From positions 62,001 to 126,000 of the forward strand of contig JADCFX010000008.1 of assembly GCA_020249285.1 (NCBI GenBank): DNA of 64,000 nucleotides, in the 5' to 3' direction. Numbering within the stretch: the stretch's first letter is position 1; each line of letters begins with the position of its first letter. The notes under the pieces are model-generated. The model was not told the origin of the DNA and ran no database searches. It saw only the letters and a list, made by a program, of their open reading frames with translations. Of this stretch, positions 53,455 through 62,357 are shown in pieces. This DNA comes from Roseomonas sp. GTDB taxonomy: Bacteria; Pseudomonadota; Alphaproteobacteria; Acetobacterales; Acetobacteraceae. The translations under genes and the position numbers were made by a program.

Positions 53455-54021
53455 TCACTTCGCCCTTTCGTAATAGGTGCCATCGGCGGTCTTCACAACA
53501 ATCCTCTCACCTGCCGTGATAAAAGGTGGCACCATCACCTTGACGCCATTGGAAAGTAGCGCCGGCTTATAGGAAGAAGACGCCGTCTGCCCCTTCACCA
53601 CCGGGTCGGCTTCCACAATCTCCAGCGTCACAGTTTCAGGCAGGTCCATCGAAACAGGTTCACCTTCGATAAGCTTCACATTGACCTTCATGTTTTCCTG
53701 CAAGTACGGCAGGCGTTCGCCCAGGATATCCTTGGGGACCGGGGTTTGTTCGAAGGTTTCGGGGTCCATCAGGACCAGGTTTTCGCCATCCTCATAGGAA
53801 TAGGTGAATTCCTTATCTTCGGTGGTCAGGCGTTCCACCGTATCGGCGGTGCGCCAGCGCTGGTCCTTCTTGGCGCCGGACTTCACATTGCGCATTTCCA
53901 CCTGAATGACCGCGGCGCCCTTGCCGGGGATCATGATGTTCTGCTTCAGGATGGTGTAGCGCTGGCCTTCAAATTCAATGACCATGCCGGCGCGCATCTG
54001 GTTGGCTTGCATCTTCGCCAT
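53455..54021 (-). CDS. efp: Elongation factor P
   Basis: A 188-residue EF-P, which relieves ribosomes stalled on proline runs. It has three beta domains: KOW-like N-domain with the loop IMIPGKGAAV and the modifiable lysine at K34, the OB domain, and the C-terminal EF-P domain (TVTLEIVEADPVVKGQTASS). ATG at 54021 gives the family N-terminus; the open frame extends upstream without similarity. The epmA/epmB modification genes are not in this window. Confidence 0.96.
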   Translation of the reverse strand: MAKMQANQMRAGMVIEFEGQRYTILKQNIMIPGKGAAVIQVEMRNVKSGAKKDQRWRTADTVERLTTEDKEFTYSYEDGENLVLMDPETFEQTPVPKDILGERLPYLQENMKVNVKLIEGEPVSMDLPETVTLEIVEADPVVKGQTASSSYKPALLSNGVKVMVPPFITAGERIVVKTADGTYYERAK

Positions 54022-54193
54022 GGGGATACCTGCATCTTGGCGGTTGAAACGGGGCCAACCCGGGCGGGGTGGCGTATGCATCCGGGTATAGGGGCCAGTG
54101 CGGGGCGCGGCAAGCTTCGCCCCTGGCCGGGCCGCTTGCCATGCCGCCAATCCGATCTAGGGTGTCGCTGACTGCCACACTTCAGGAAACGCC

Positions 54194-55195
54194 ATGGCTG
54201 AACCAGCCGCTTCATATCCCGAACCACGCGAAGCCACCTGGGTCGCGCGGGATTTCCGCTTTCATAGCGGGGAGGTGATGCCGGAACTCCGCCTTGGCTA
54301 CCTGACCATTGGGGAGCCCTCCGGCACCCCGGTGCTGGTGCTGCATGGCTCGGCGGGGTCTTCGCGCAGCATGGTCTCGCCCGCTTTTGCCGGGCAGCTT
54401 TTCGGCCCGGGCCAGCCGCTTGATGCGGCGAAGCACTTCATCATCATCCCGGATGCGCTGGGGGCGGGCAAATCCTCCAAGCCATCGGATGGGCTGAAGG
54501 CGCGTTTTCCGCAGTTCAACTACGCCGATATCCTGGCGGCGCAGCACCGGCTGCTGACGGAAGGGCTGGGGATCAGCCATGTTCGTCTGGTGATCGGCAA
54601 TTCCATGGGCGGCATGCTGGCCTGGCTTTGGGGCGTGACGCATCCGGATTTCATGGATGCGATCATGCCCATGGCGGCGCAGCCCACCGCCATGTCCGGG
54701 CGGAATTGGATGCTGCGGCGCATGATGATCGAAACCATCCGCCGAGACCCCGCCTATCAGGGGGGGAATTACACCAGCCAGCCGGCTTCCCTCTCGCTTG
54801 CCTTCCTGTTCTTCAATATCGCGACCAATGGCGGGTCTCAGGCGTTGCAGAAAGCCGCACCCACCCGCGCGGCGGCGGATGCCATCCTGGATCAGCGCCT
54901 GGCCCAGCCGGCGGCAGCGGATGCCAATGACCTTATCTATATGTATGAGGCATCGCGGGATTATGACCCGGAACCGCTACTCGGGCACATCCGGGCGCGG
55001 GTGCTGGCCATCAATTCCGCCGATGATGAACGCAACCCGCACGAGACCGGGCTGATGGCGGCGACCATGGCGCGCATCCCCAATGCGCGGCTGTTGCTGA
55101 TCCCGGGCAGCACCGATACCGCCGGCCATGGCACCACCGGCCAGGCGCGGTTTTGGCGTGATGAACTGGCGGGCTTCATGAAGGAAGTGCCGTGA
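54194..55195 (+). CDS. Alpha/beta hydrolase, MetX-like
   Basis: A 333-residue alpha/beta hydrolase with the MetX-type layout: LRLGYLTIGEP at the start, LVLHGSAGSS for the oxyanion hole, nucleophile elbow GNSMGG (S137), and catalytic Asp and His expected in NSADDERNP and GHGTTG. Homoserine acetyltransferases and other acyltransferases or hydrolases share it. It lies 43 bases upstream of an Ldh-family dehydrogenase and is probably co-transcribed, which suggests a small catabolic unit. The substrate is unknown. Confidence 0.82.
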   Translation: MAEPAASYPEPREATWVARDFRFHSGEVMPELRLGYLTIGEPSGTPVLVLHGSAGSSRSMVSPAFAGQLFGPGQPLDAAKHFIIIPDALGAGKSSKPSDGLKARFPQFNYADILAAQHRLLTEGLGISHVRLVIGNSMGGMLAWLWGVTHPDFMDAIMPMAAQPTAMSGRNWMLRRMMIETIRRDPAYQGGNYTSQPASLSLAFLFFNIATNGGSQALQKAAPTRAAADAILDQRLAQPAAADANDLIYMYEASRDYDPEPLLGHIRARVLAINSADDERNPHETGLMAATMARIPNARLLLIPGSTDTAGHGTTGQARFWRDELAGFMKEVP

Positions 55196-55238
55196 CACGC
55201 GCCAGTTTCAGCCCCGCGATAATTCCAGGAGAATGCCC

Positions 55239-56327
55239 ATGAAAGCCGCCCCGATGCTCCGCGTTGATCCCGCTGCCCTGCGCGGCTTGGTGCATGCCAT
55301 GATCCGCGCGGGGGGCAGCGCGGAAGATGAAGCGGCGATGGTCACGGATCATTTGCTGGAATCGAATCTGCAGGGCCATGACAGCCACGGCATCATGCTG
55401 CTGGTGCGCTATGTGGAGAATATGCGCGCGGGCAAGTTGTTCCCGGGTGCGATGCCGGAAGCGGTGCGCCAGGATGCATCGCTTGCCGTGTTTGACGGCA
55501 AGATGGGCTATGGTCAGCGCATTGGGCGCATCACCATGGATTGGGCGATCAATGCCGCGCGCCAGCATGGCCATGCGGTGATGGCGCTGAAGAATGTGCA
55601 TCACCTTGGGCGCATCGGGTCCTACGGAGAACAAGCCGCACGCGCGGGCATGATTTCGGTCCATTTCGTCAATGGTGTTTCTGGCCCTGGCGCGGTGGCG
55701 CCCTTTGGCGGGTCCGATGGGCGCATGTCCACCAACCCGGTCTGCGTCGCGGTGCCGGCGTTGGCGGAAGGCGAACACCCGCTGATCTTGGATTTCGCCA
55801 CGGCGGCTATCGCGCTTGGCAAATGCCGCGTTGCCTTCAATGCCGGCAAGCCGGTGCCGGATGGCGCTTTGGTGGATGCCAAGGGCAAGCCCACCAATGA
55901 TCCGGGTGTGCTCTATCGGGACCAGCCGCGCGGCGCGTTGCTGCCCTTTGGTGGGCATAAGGGTTATGGACTCGCCTTGATGTGCGAAATCCTGGCCGGT
56001 GCGCTGATTGGCGGTGTCACCGCCGCGCCGCATCATCATAAGGATGGCAGTATCGTCAATGGCTGGCTTGCCTTTGTGATTGACCCGGCGCGCTTTGGTG
56101 ATTTGGCCGCCTTCCGGTCCGAAATGGCGGCGGTGATCGCGCATGTGAAGGCATCGCCACCCGCTGACCTCGACCAACCGGTCTTGGTGGCGGGCGAAAA
56201 GGAAAGGGCCACACGCGCGGCGCGGCTTGCGGGCGGCATTCCGGTGGATGGCACCACCTGGGATATTTTGGCGGATACGGCACGCAGCCTTGGCATCAAT
56301 GCCATCCCTGCGCCGGAGCCGTTTTAG
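55239..56327 (+). CDS. Malate/L-lactate/ureidoglycolate dehydrogenase family (Ldh) oxidoreductase
   Basis: A 362-residue NAD(P)-dependent dehydrogenase with the family's own fold. Motifs are LLESNLQGHDSHGIMLLVRY, the catalytic histidine region VHHLGRIGSYGEQAA, and STNPVCVAVPA. LPFGGHKGYGLALMCEILAG lies toward the C-terminus. The ATG at 55239 is preceded by AGGAG at the right distance; an ATG two codons earlier would be too close. Members oxidise 2-hydroxy acids. The exact substrate is not visible. Confidence 0.88.
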   Translation: MKAAPMLRVDPAALRGLVHAMIRAGGSAEDEAAMVTDHLLESNLQGHDSHGIMLLVRYVENMRAGKLFPGAMPEAVRQDASLAVFDGKMGYGQRIGRITMDWAINAARQHGHAVMALKNVHHLGRIGSYGEQAARAGMISVHFVNGVSGPGAVAPFGGSDGRMSTNPVCVAVPALAEGEHPLILDFATAAIALGKCRVAFNAGKPVPDGALVDAKGKPTNDPGVLYRDQPRGALLPFGGHKGYGLALMCEILAGALIGGVTAAPHHHKDGSIVNGWLAFVIDPARFGDLAAFRSEMAAVIAHVKASPPADLDQPVLVAGEKERATRAARLAGGIPVDGTTWDILADTARSLGINAIPAPEPF

Positions 56328-56330
56328 CGT

Positions 56331-57062
56331 TTGTTACGCGTCCTTCTGATTGCGCTGAGCTTTCTGGGCGGCAGCGCAGCCGCGCAAACGCCCGATTGGC
56401 GCACCGCCGCGCCACCCTTGCCGCTTAGCGCGCCGATTACACCCATGACAGCGCCGGTTTCCATCGGCGGTGCTGCCTGGGGCCCGTGGCGGAAGCTCTG
56501 CCGTGAGCAATGGGAAAGGCTGGACCGCACGCCGCGCCGTGATTGCCTGAATGTGGCCGCGGTGGAACGCGATGCGCCAGCGCGTGCCGCGCGCATCAGC
56601 CTGGCGCCGGAGGTTTTGCGCGGCGAAAGGCTTGCCGTGCTGCGCCGCGATGATGGCGCCATCACAAGCTTCACCCATGAACCGCCCGATGCGGCACGCG
56701 ATGGCGCTCTCGCCCCCTGGCGATTGCATTTTGAAAGCTGGAGCCTGACAGCGCGGCGCATCCAGCCCAATGCCACTTTCGATCTGCCGGTGCCCGATAG
56801 CCCGCGCGGGGTGACCTGTCGCCCCGAAGGTCTTTCCCGGATTGGCGCTCGGCAAGTGCTGGTCGCAATATGCGCGGTGGAATTGGCGGGCGCGCTTGGC
56901 AATACCGGCCAGGAAGCGCGCATTGCCATGGCGGGCCGTATCGCGATTGATGTGCCAACCGGCATGATCACGGCCCAAGGCTATGCAAGCCGGATCGAAA
57001 CTTTCCGTGGCGGCAGGTCCAATGGCGTGGTGATTACCGCCGCGCGCAACGGGCTTGAATAG
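56331..57062 (+). CDS. Exported hypothetical protein
   Basis: A 243-residue protein of unknown family that starts 3 bases after the Ldh gene at a TTG. A signal peptide is clear (LLIALSFLGGSAAAQ). The mature part has a paired-cysteine segment (KLCREQWERLDRTPRRDC) and a beta-rich body with regular strands, perhaps a small outer-membrane-associated or periplasmic domain. Tight spacing suggests the hydrolase, dehydrogenase and this gene share a transcript, but no functional link is evident. Confidence 0.65.
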   Translation: MLRVLLIALSFLGGSAAAQTPDWRTAAPPLPLSAPITPMTAPVSIGGAAWGPWRKLCREQWERLDRTPRRDCLNVAAVERDAPARAARISLAPEVLRGERLAVLRRDDGAITSFTHEPPDAARDGALAPWRLHFESWSLTARRIQPNATFDLPVPDSPRGVTCRPEGLSRIGARQVLVAICAVELAGALGNTGQEARIAMAGRIAIDVPTGMITAQGYASRIETFRGGRSNGVVITAARNGLE

Positions 57063-57293
57063 GGCGGCGTGGGGTAATTTCGCTTATTTTAAGGAAAAAC
57101 TTGCGATTGGCTTGGGAAAGGCCCATATGGCGCTTGTCACCTCGTCCGGTTTGGGCGTTCCGGCCCGGCCCTATGAAGGTTTGGCAAGTCCCCTCAAACC
57201 TGCTTCCCGTGCCTTCCCATGGTTGGGCTGTAGCGATGGTCGGCCCGTAGCGCGAATCCGTGCGACGGCTTTTCCTCAACCGGAGCGAACAGC

Positions 57294-57500
57294 ATGGCAA
57301 CCGGCACTGTAAAATGGTTCAACGCCACTAAGGGTTATGGCTTCATCCAACCCGATGATGGCAGCAAGGACGTCTTCGTCCATGTCAGCGATGTCCAGCG
57401 TTCTGGCCTGCAAGGCCTGAATGAAGGCGATAAAATTGATTTTGAATTGCAGAAGGGCCAGCAGGGCAAGATCTCTGCCGGCAATCTGCGCAAGATCTGA
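57294..57500 (+). CDS. cspA: Cold-shock protein (CspA family)
   Basis: A 68-residue single cold-shock domain with both RNA-binding motifs, [11 protein letters not shown] (RNP1) and DVFVHVSDV (RNP2). It binds single-stranded RNA and DNA and melts RNA structure. A leader of 231 bases separates it from the upstream gene, enough for the structured 5' UTR typical of cold-shock genes, although no consensus cold box could be recognised by eye. A strong terminator follows at 57550. Confidence 0.96.
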   Translation: MATGTVKWFNATKGYGFIQPDDGSKDVFVHVSDVQRSGLQGLNEGDKIDFELQKGQQGKISAGNLRKI

Positions 57501-57549
57501 TCCGTCACTGCGGCGCCCTAGGCGCTGCGGCTGATGGTGGCTTTAGGGG

Positions 57550-57582
57550 ACGGGGTGGCTCAGTGCCGCCCCGTTTTCTTTT
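57550..57582 (+). terminator. Intrinsic terminator after cspA
   Basis: ACGGGGTGGC and GCCGCCCCGT pair over 10 positions (one G-T) around a 5-base loop. TTTTCTTTTC follows. It lies 50 bases beyond the cspA stop and 19 bases before the next ATG, so it also sits in the leader of the following small gene and could act as an attenuator for it. Confidence 0.85.
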
Positions 57583-57600
57583 CATGTTTGGAGCAGCGGC

Positions 57601-57789
57601 ATGGGACGCAAACCGAATTACGGCCAGAATCGTGCCGATGTGAACAGGGCCAAGCAGGCGCGCAAGGAAGCCAAGCTGGAAGCGCTGAAGGAAGCGGTAG
57701 CACGGCGCAAATCGGGCGAAGACCCGCAGGAAGCCGAAGCCGACGCAGAGCAAAACTTGCAGACTGAAGGAGATTCTAATGGCCAATAA
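57601..57789 (+). CDS. Conserved small charged protein downstream of cspA
   Basis: A 62-residue protein with a basic N-terminal half (GRKPNYGQNRADVNRAKQAR, KEAKLEALKEAVARRK) and an acidic end. It is probably one long helix and lacks signal or membrane segments. The start resembles small RNA- or ribosome-associated proteins, but no family can be named. It overlaps the next gene by 11 bases in another frame. The cspA terminator lies just upstream, so expression depends on read-through or a promoter inside the hairpin region. Confidence 0.65.
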   Translation: MGRKPNYGQNRADVNRAKQARKEAKLEALKEAVARRKSGEDPQEAEADAEQNLQTEGDSNGQ

Positions 57790-58009
57790 GCCAGGAACCC
57801 AAGCACGCTTCGTGCTTTTTGATGTGATTTATGAGGATGGCAGCCGCCGTTCCAACCGCAAGGTGCCGGCGGAATTGCTCGGCGGGCTGGATGGCGATGC
57901 GCCGGCGCGCAAGGAAATTGAAGCGCAGGACAATGAAATCGCCAAGGCGTCCGGCAAGTCTGCACTGCCCATCGCGTCCGTGGAGCGCGTCGGGGGCAAG
58001 AAGCGTTAG
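57779..58009 (+). CDS. Small hypothetical protein, partner of the preceding gene
   Basis: A 76-residue protein starting inside the previous gene (11-base overlap). It reads TQARFVLFDVIYEDGSRRSNRKVP, a possible strand pair, then an acidic helix and a basic end (ERVGGKKR). No family is recognised. The overlap indicates translational coupling of the two small genes, and a GGAG motif lies 5 bases upstream of its ATG. Confidence 0.65.
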   Translation: MANKPGTQARFVLFDVIYEDGSRRSNRKVPAELLGGLDGDAPARKEIEAQDNEIAKASGKSALPIASVERVGGKKR

Positions 58010-58204
58010 CCGGATCGCGCAAAATTAAACAGCGGGATTAGGATAGGGCTTGGGTAACAGGAACCTTGCCTTGCCGCTTGATTTTACGCATGCAAAATTG
58101 ATCGTGTGTCGCAGCGTATTCTGCTGCGTCGGTCGCCGGCTTCAGGGCCATGCGCCTCCGGCGACAGATACGCGCTCTGCGTGACCTATCGGGGATGCTT
58201 TATC

Positions 58205-58678
58205 ATGCCGACTGACGCCGACCTTCTTTCCCGCCTGACCGCCCTTGGTCATGCCCTGCCGCCTGCGGCCAAGCCTGTGGCGGAATTCATCCTGTGGCGG
58301 CGGGAGGGCAATTTGATCTTCCTCGCGGGCCAGATCTGCGAACGCGACGGTGTGCCCTACCCTACCGGGGTCTATGGCAAGGATGTGGACCTGGCGACCG
58401 CTCGCGCGGGTGGGCTCGCGATTGGCTTGCAACTGCTGTCCACCCTGCGCGCGGCACTTGGCGGCGACCTTGGCCGCGTCCGTCAGGTGGTGATGGTGCG
58501 CGGTTTCGTGACCGCGGCCCCCGGCATGGGCGACTATCCCAAGGTGATCAACGCCTGCTCAGAACTGTTCATCGCACTTTGGGGCGAGAATGGCCGGCAT
58601 GCACGGACCTCAATCGGCGTGGCGCAACTGCCGCTTGACGCAACAGTCGAGATTGACGCGGTATTCGCCGTCGATTGA
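58205..58678 (+). CDS. RidA/YjgF-family protein
   Basis: A 157-residue protein of the YjgF/YER057c/UK114 family. RidA members hydrolyse reactive enamines and imines. Features are FILWRREGNLIFLAGQICERDG, NACSELFIALWGENGRHARTSIGVAQLP and the end VEIDAVFAV. The critical arginine in GRHARTSIGVAQLP is present in the position used by active RidA, so activity is possible. ATG at 58205 is chosen because similarity begins there. It stands alone. Confidence 0.85.
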   Translation: MPTDADLLSRLTALGHALPPAAKPVAEFILWRREGNLIFLAGQICERDGVPYPTGVYGKDVDLATARAGGLAIGLQLLSTLRAALGGDLGRVRQVVMVRGFVTAAPGMGDYPKVINACSELFIALWGENGRHARTSIGVAQLPLDATVEIDAVFAVD

Positions 58679-58735
58679 GTGTCACCCGGTGGTGGAGGCT
58701 TCCGGCGTGAAGCTGGAATAGCGTAAGGGCCGCGC

Positions 58736-59887
58736 GTGGAACCGATTGCGCTTTACATCCATTGGCCGTTTTGCGCGGCGAAATGCCCCTATTGTGACTT
58801 CAATTCCCATGTCCGTGACAGGGTGGATGAGGCGCGTTTCCGTGCGGGCCTGCGGCGCGAATTGGCGTATGAAGCGGCGCTGCTTGGTCGCCGCCCCTTG
58901 GCGAGTATTTTCTTCGGCGGCGGCACGCCAAGCCTGATGTCACCGGAAACCGTCGCGGCCTTGATTGAAGATGCCACGCGTTTCTTCGACCCGATGCCCG
59001 ACATTGAAATCACGCTGGAAGCCAACCCAACCAGTGTGGAGGCAACGAAGCTTGCGGCGTTTCGTGATGCGGGCGTCAATCGCGCAAGCCTTGGTGTGCA
59101 ATCCCTGAATGCCGAGGCGCTTGGCTTTCTTGGCCGCAAGCATGATGTGGCGCAGGCGATTGCTGCGCTGGAAGCCGCGCGCGGGATTTTCCCGCGCCTT
59201 TCCTTTGATTTGATCTATGCGCGGCCCGGCCAGCAGGAAGCCGCCTGGCGGGCGGAATTGCGCGAGGCTTTGGCGCTCGCGGCGGATCATCTCTCGCTTT
59301 ACCAACTCACCATTGAACCCGGCACGCAGTTTGAAACGCTCTATCGTCGCGGCGCCTTTGCGCTGCCGCCAGAGGATGACGCGGCGCGGCTTTATCTGGC
59401 AACGGCGGAAGAAGCCGCACGCTTTGGCCTGCAAGCCTATGAGATAAGCAATTACGCCAAGCCGGGCGCGGAAAGCCGGCATAATCTGGCCTATTGGCGC
59501 TATGGCGATTACCTGGGCATCGGCGCCGGGGCGCATCAGCGCGTCATGCGCGAGGGGCGGGTGGAAGCCTCTCGGCGCCATCGCGCGCCAGAGGAATGGC
59601 TCCGCCTGGTGGAAGCCCAAGGCCATGCGGCGGTGGAAAGCGAAAACCTGAGCCCGTCGGACGTAGGGCGGGAAGCCATGCTGATGGGGCTCCGGCTGAC
59701 AGAGGGCATAGACCCCAAGCGAATCGAAGCCCGCGCCGGGCTTACCTTTGCCGAGGTGGTGGACCCCGCCATGCTGGCCGCCTGCCTGGATGAGGGTTAT
59801 CTCCTTTGGCGCGAAAATGGCCGGCTTCGCGCAACTGAGGAGGGGCTTTTGCGCCTGGATTCCATGCTGCCGCTGCTGCTGCGCTGA
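58736..59887 (+). CDS. hemW: Radical SAM haem chaperone HemW
   Basis: A 383-residue radical SAM protein with the cluster motif C13-x3-C17-x2-C20 in WPFCAAKCPYCDF, the GGGTPS stretch and a HemW C-terminal domain. HemW binds haem and delivers it to membrane cytochromes; older annotation calls it coproporphyrinogen oxidase-like. The absence of the HemN-specific features supports HemW. The start is GTG at 58736. It often follows rdgB in proteobacteria; here a RidA gene precedes it. Confidence 0.93.
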   Translation: MEPIALYIHWPFCAAKCPYCDFNSHVRDRVDEARFRAGLRRELAYEAALLGRRPLASIFFGGGTPSLMSPETVAALIEDATRFFDPMPDIEITLEANPTSVEATKLAAFRDAGVNRASLGVQSLNAEALGFLGRKHDVAQAIAALEAARGIFPRLSFDLIYARPGQQEAAWRAELREALALAADHLSLYQLTIEPGTQFETLYRRGAFALPPEDDAARLYLATAEEAARFGLQAYEISNYAKPGAESRHNLAYWRYGDYLGIGAGAHQRVMREGRVEASRRHRAPEEWLRLVEAQGHAAVESENLSPSDVGREAMLMGLRLTEGIDPKRIEARAGLTFAEVVDPAMLAACLDEGYLLWRENGRLRATEEGLLRLDSMLPLLLR

Positions 59888-59939
59888 TTTCTGCCGATAA
59901 AGCTTGATCCATCCTGAAGAAGACGTAAAAATATGATTG

Positions 59940-60791
59940 ATGACAATCACTCACGCCCCCGAACCACATAGCGCGATCGAGGCCGCCGGCAGCCTGCCGG
60001 ATTTGGAACTCGATATCGCGACCGTTGCCTTGCAATTGGCGCGGGTTGACGCGCCTGAGGCGGATTGGCGTAAGGTCTCCGCACATTTTTCTGATATCGC
60101 CCGCAAGGTGGTGGATGCCGCCAGCATGGATGGCAGCGCGGATGGCGGTGATCTGGAAGCGCGGCGGCTGATCCTGGCGGAAACCCTGCATGGGCATTTC
60201 GGCTATCAGGGCGATTCCGAAACCTATGAGGATATGGCGAATGCCAATCTGATCCACGTGGTGGAACGCCGGCGGGGCTTGCCAGTGGCGCTGGGTATCT
60301 TGTGGCTGCATGCCGCGGATGCGGCGGGTTGGGGCGCTTTTGGCGTGGATTTCCCCGGCCATTTCCTGCTGGCGCTGGAAGGGCCTAAGGGCAAGCTGAT
60401 TGTGGATGTTTTCGCCGGGGGCAAGGTTTTGGAAGCGCAGGATTTGCGCGCCCTTCTCAAGCGGGTGGAAGGCGAAAAGGCCGAATTGCGCCCGGGCGTG
60501 CTGCGGCCCATGACGCGGCGCGAAGTGCTGCTGCGCCTGCAAAACAACATTAAGCTGCGGCGCTTGCGCTCAGGCGAGATCAAGGCGGCGCTTGCCACCA
60601 CGGAAGACATGCTGCGCCTGGCGCCGGACCATGCCGCGCTGTGGCGCGAAGCGGGGCTGATGAACCAAAGGCTGGAACGGATTGGCGCGGCACTCGGCTG
60701 CCTTGATCGCTTCCTGGAATTGGTGCCGGAAGGCGAAGCAGCCGCCCGCGTGCGTGCGCTGGCCGGCGAATTGCGCCAACGCCTGAATTGA
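59940..60791 (+). CDS. SirB1-type protein (transglutaminase-like with TPR)
   Basis: A 283-residue protein of the SirB1/YchA type. The N-terminal transglutaminase-like region has LIHVVERRRGLPVALGILWL and FPGHFLLAL. A C-terminal TPR-like helical part follows (LRLQNNIKLRRL, TEDMLRLAPDHAALWREAGLM). It is conserved in proteobacteria and of unknown cellular role. The catalytic cysteine of true transglutaminases is not obvious. The ATG at 59940 directly follows a TTG in frame. It lies 52 bases after hemW. Confidence 0.85.
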   Translation: MTITHAPEPHSAIEAAGSLPDLELDIATVALQLARVDAPEADWRKVSAHFSDIARKVVDAASMDGSADGGDLEARRLILAETLHGHFGYQGDSETYEDMANANLIHVVERRRGLPVALGILWLHAADAAGWGAFGVDFPGHFLLALEGPKGKLIVDVFAGGKVLEAQDLRALLKRVEGEKAELRPGVLRPMTRREVLLRLQNNIKLRRLRSGEIKAALATTEDMLRLAPDHAALWREAGLMNQRLERIGAALGCLDRFLELVPEGEAAARVRALAGELRQRLN

Positions 60792-60840
60792 CACTTTGGC
60801 CCGTATCGCCAGCGCGCATCGGCAAGGCTAAACTCCGCCC

Positions 60841-61614
60841 ATGACCCAAGCCCCTCCGCGTGTTGCGCTTTTTGTCACCTGCCTGGTGGACCTTTATCGG
60901 CCGACGGTAGGCTTTGCGGCCATCAAGCTGCTGGAAGAAGCCGGTTGCCTGGTGGAAGTGCCGCCGAGCCAGACCTGCTGCGGCCAGCCCGGCTATAATT
61001 CCGGCGACCGCGCCAATGCCAAGGCTATAGCCCGCGCGGTGGTGGATGCCTTCCAGGGCTATGATTATGTGGTGGCCCCTTCCGGTTCTTGCGCCGGCAT
61101 GATCGCGCATCACTACCCGGCACTGTTTGATGATGACCCGCATTATCGCGGCAAATCTGAAGCGCTCGCCGCGCGCACGCATGAACTGATGTCTTTCTTG
61201 ACCGATGTGATGGGTATGGAAAAAATCGCGGCGCGGCTTGATGGCAGCGTGACCTATCATGATTCCTGCTCTGGCCTGCGCGAGATGGGCGTGAAGGCGC
61301 AGCCACGTAAATTGCTGAAGACGGTTGAGGGTTTAAGCCTGATCGAATTGGCGGAACCAGAAATCTGCTGCGGCTTTGGCGGTACGTTTTGCGTGAAATA
61401 CCCTGATATTTCCGTGCGTATGGTCACTGATAAATGCCGCGATGTTCAGGCGACTGGCGCGGGCACCTTGCTCGCGGGCGATATGGGCTGCCTGTTGAAT
61501 ATGGCGGGGCGGCTGAAGCGTGAAGGTTCTTCGGTGAAGGTGCGCCATGTGGCGGAAGTGCTGGCCGGCATGACCAGCGAAGCGCCTCCCATAGGAGAGG
61601 CGAAGGGCGGCTAG
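60841..61614 (+). CDS. (Fe-S)-binding CCG-domain protein, LutA/LldE-like
   Basis: A 257-residue protein with two CCG domains (TCCGQPGYN at about 46 and ICCGFGGTF at about 178), as in LutA/YkgE, the Fe-S subunit of L-lactate oxidation. The middle YHDSCSGLREM also fits. Normally lutB and lutC follow, but here the next genes are unrelated, so this is an orphan or is completed elsewhere. It is followed at once by a palindromic repeat. Confidence 0.85.
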   Translation: MTQAPPRVALFVTCLVDLYRPTVGFAAIKLLEEAGCLVEVPPSQTCCGQPGYNSGDRANAKAIARAVVDAFQGYDYVVAPSGSCAGMIAHHYPALFDDDPHYRGKSEALAARTHELMSFLTDVMGMEKIAARLDGSVTYHDSCSGLREMGVKAQPRKLLKTVEGLSLIELAEPEICCGFGGTFCVKYPDISVRMVTDKCRDVQATGAGTLLAGDMGCLLNMAGRLKREGSSVKVRHVAEVLAGMTSEAPPIGEAKGG

Positions 61615-61615
61615 A

Positions 61616-61659
61616 GCATTTTCAAGCCAGGTATTCTCACCTGGCGGCTCGGAAAATGC
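61616..61659. repeat. Palindromic repeat-like element between lutA-like gene and DUF2459 gene
   Basis: GCATTTTC at 61616-61623 pairs with GAAAATGC at 61652-61659, and inside it CCAGGT at 61627 pairs with ACCTGG at 61639. Together they make a 14-pair hairpin with two internal bulges. Elements beginning GAGCATTTTC and ending GAAAATGC are, to my recollection, common intergenic repeats in alphaproteobacteria. Only this copy is seen in the window. It may also act as a terminator for the convergent genes. Confidence 0.5.
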
Positions 61660-61718
61660 GACCAATCAAAGGCTTAGTGGATGTCTGGTGAACGAATGTG
61701 AACCGGACGGGCGCTAAG

Positions 61719-62357
61719 TCAATCGGCCACGGCAAATGGTCGAATACGCGCCACCAAATCTTCCGCGGTATTCACCCCGCCGAGTGACGCGCCAATCCCC
61801 ATGGCGGTAAGTGCCTGCGCTGTCCAGCTATTGCATGTATTTAACAAGTGAAACCGCCCTGTCGCCGGGTAGAATAGGCTGAAGGGATAGATGCCGCGCG
61901 CGGAGACCACTGCGCGCCCCGCCCCTGCGCGATCGAAGCTATCGCGCAAAAACGCCAGCAGGCGGCGCAAAGCTTCGGCGTCCACGGCGAAGGATAGAAT
62001 GGTGACATTCGGCCAAATGCGGGCCGGGTGATCCGGCAGTCCAGAGACATGCATCACGGCTGGTCCGGGAAAGGCAGCGCGCAGCGTGAGCCAGAAGCCG
62101 GCCTCTCGCGCCGGGTAGAATTCCGCGTCTCCCCAGCCGAATTCGAAAAACCGCGCATGCGGAAAATCCGCGATTTCCGGGATGATGGCTTCCGGCACAT
62201 CGGCGCGTGAAAGTGCAAGGCCGCTATGCCAGCCATTGCTCAGGACAAGAACGCGAAACGAAGCCGCGCCAGCAAAAACCGTTGCCGGCGCTGAGAGCAA
62301 GGCGCCAAGGATGGCGCGGCGGGAAAAACGATGAGGGCTTCCTGCCGCGCTTGGCAT
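61719..62357 (-). CDS. DUF2459/TIGR02117 family protein, exported
   Basis: A 212-residue protein with a signal peptide after an RR pair (FSRRAILGALL). The DUF2459 motifs are VLSNGWHSGLAL, FGWGDAEFYP and the C-terminal NTCNSWTAQALTAMG. The Cys and His pattern recalls an NlpC/P60-like peptidase fold, so a role in the cell envelope is possible but not established. The ATG shares one base with the stop of the fasciclin gene, so they form one operon. Confidence 0.82.
   Translation of the reverse strand: MPSAAGSPHRFSRRAILGALLSAPATVFAGAASFRVLVLSNGWHSGLALSRADVPEAIIPEIADFPHARFFEFGWGDAEFYPAREAGFWLTLRAAFPGPAVMHVSGLPDHPARIWPNVTILSFAVDAEALRRLLAFLRDSFDRAGAGRAVVSARGIYPFSLFYPATGRFHLLNTCNSWTAQALTAMGIGASLGGVNTAEDLVARIRPFAVAD

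Noticed and set aside
57063..57293. Cold-shock cold box or thermosensor in the cspA leader
   Set aside because: The leader is long enough, but no consensus cold box or clear switching structure could be made out by eye.
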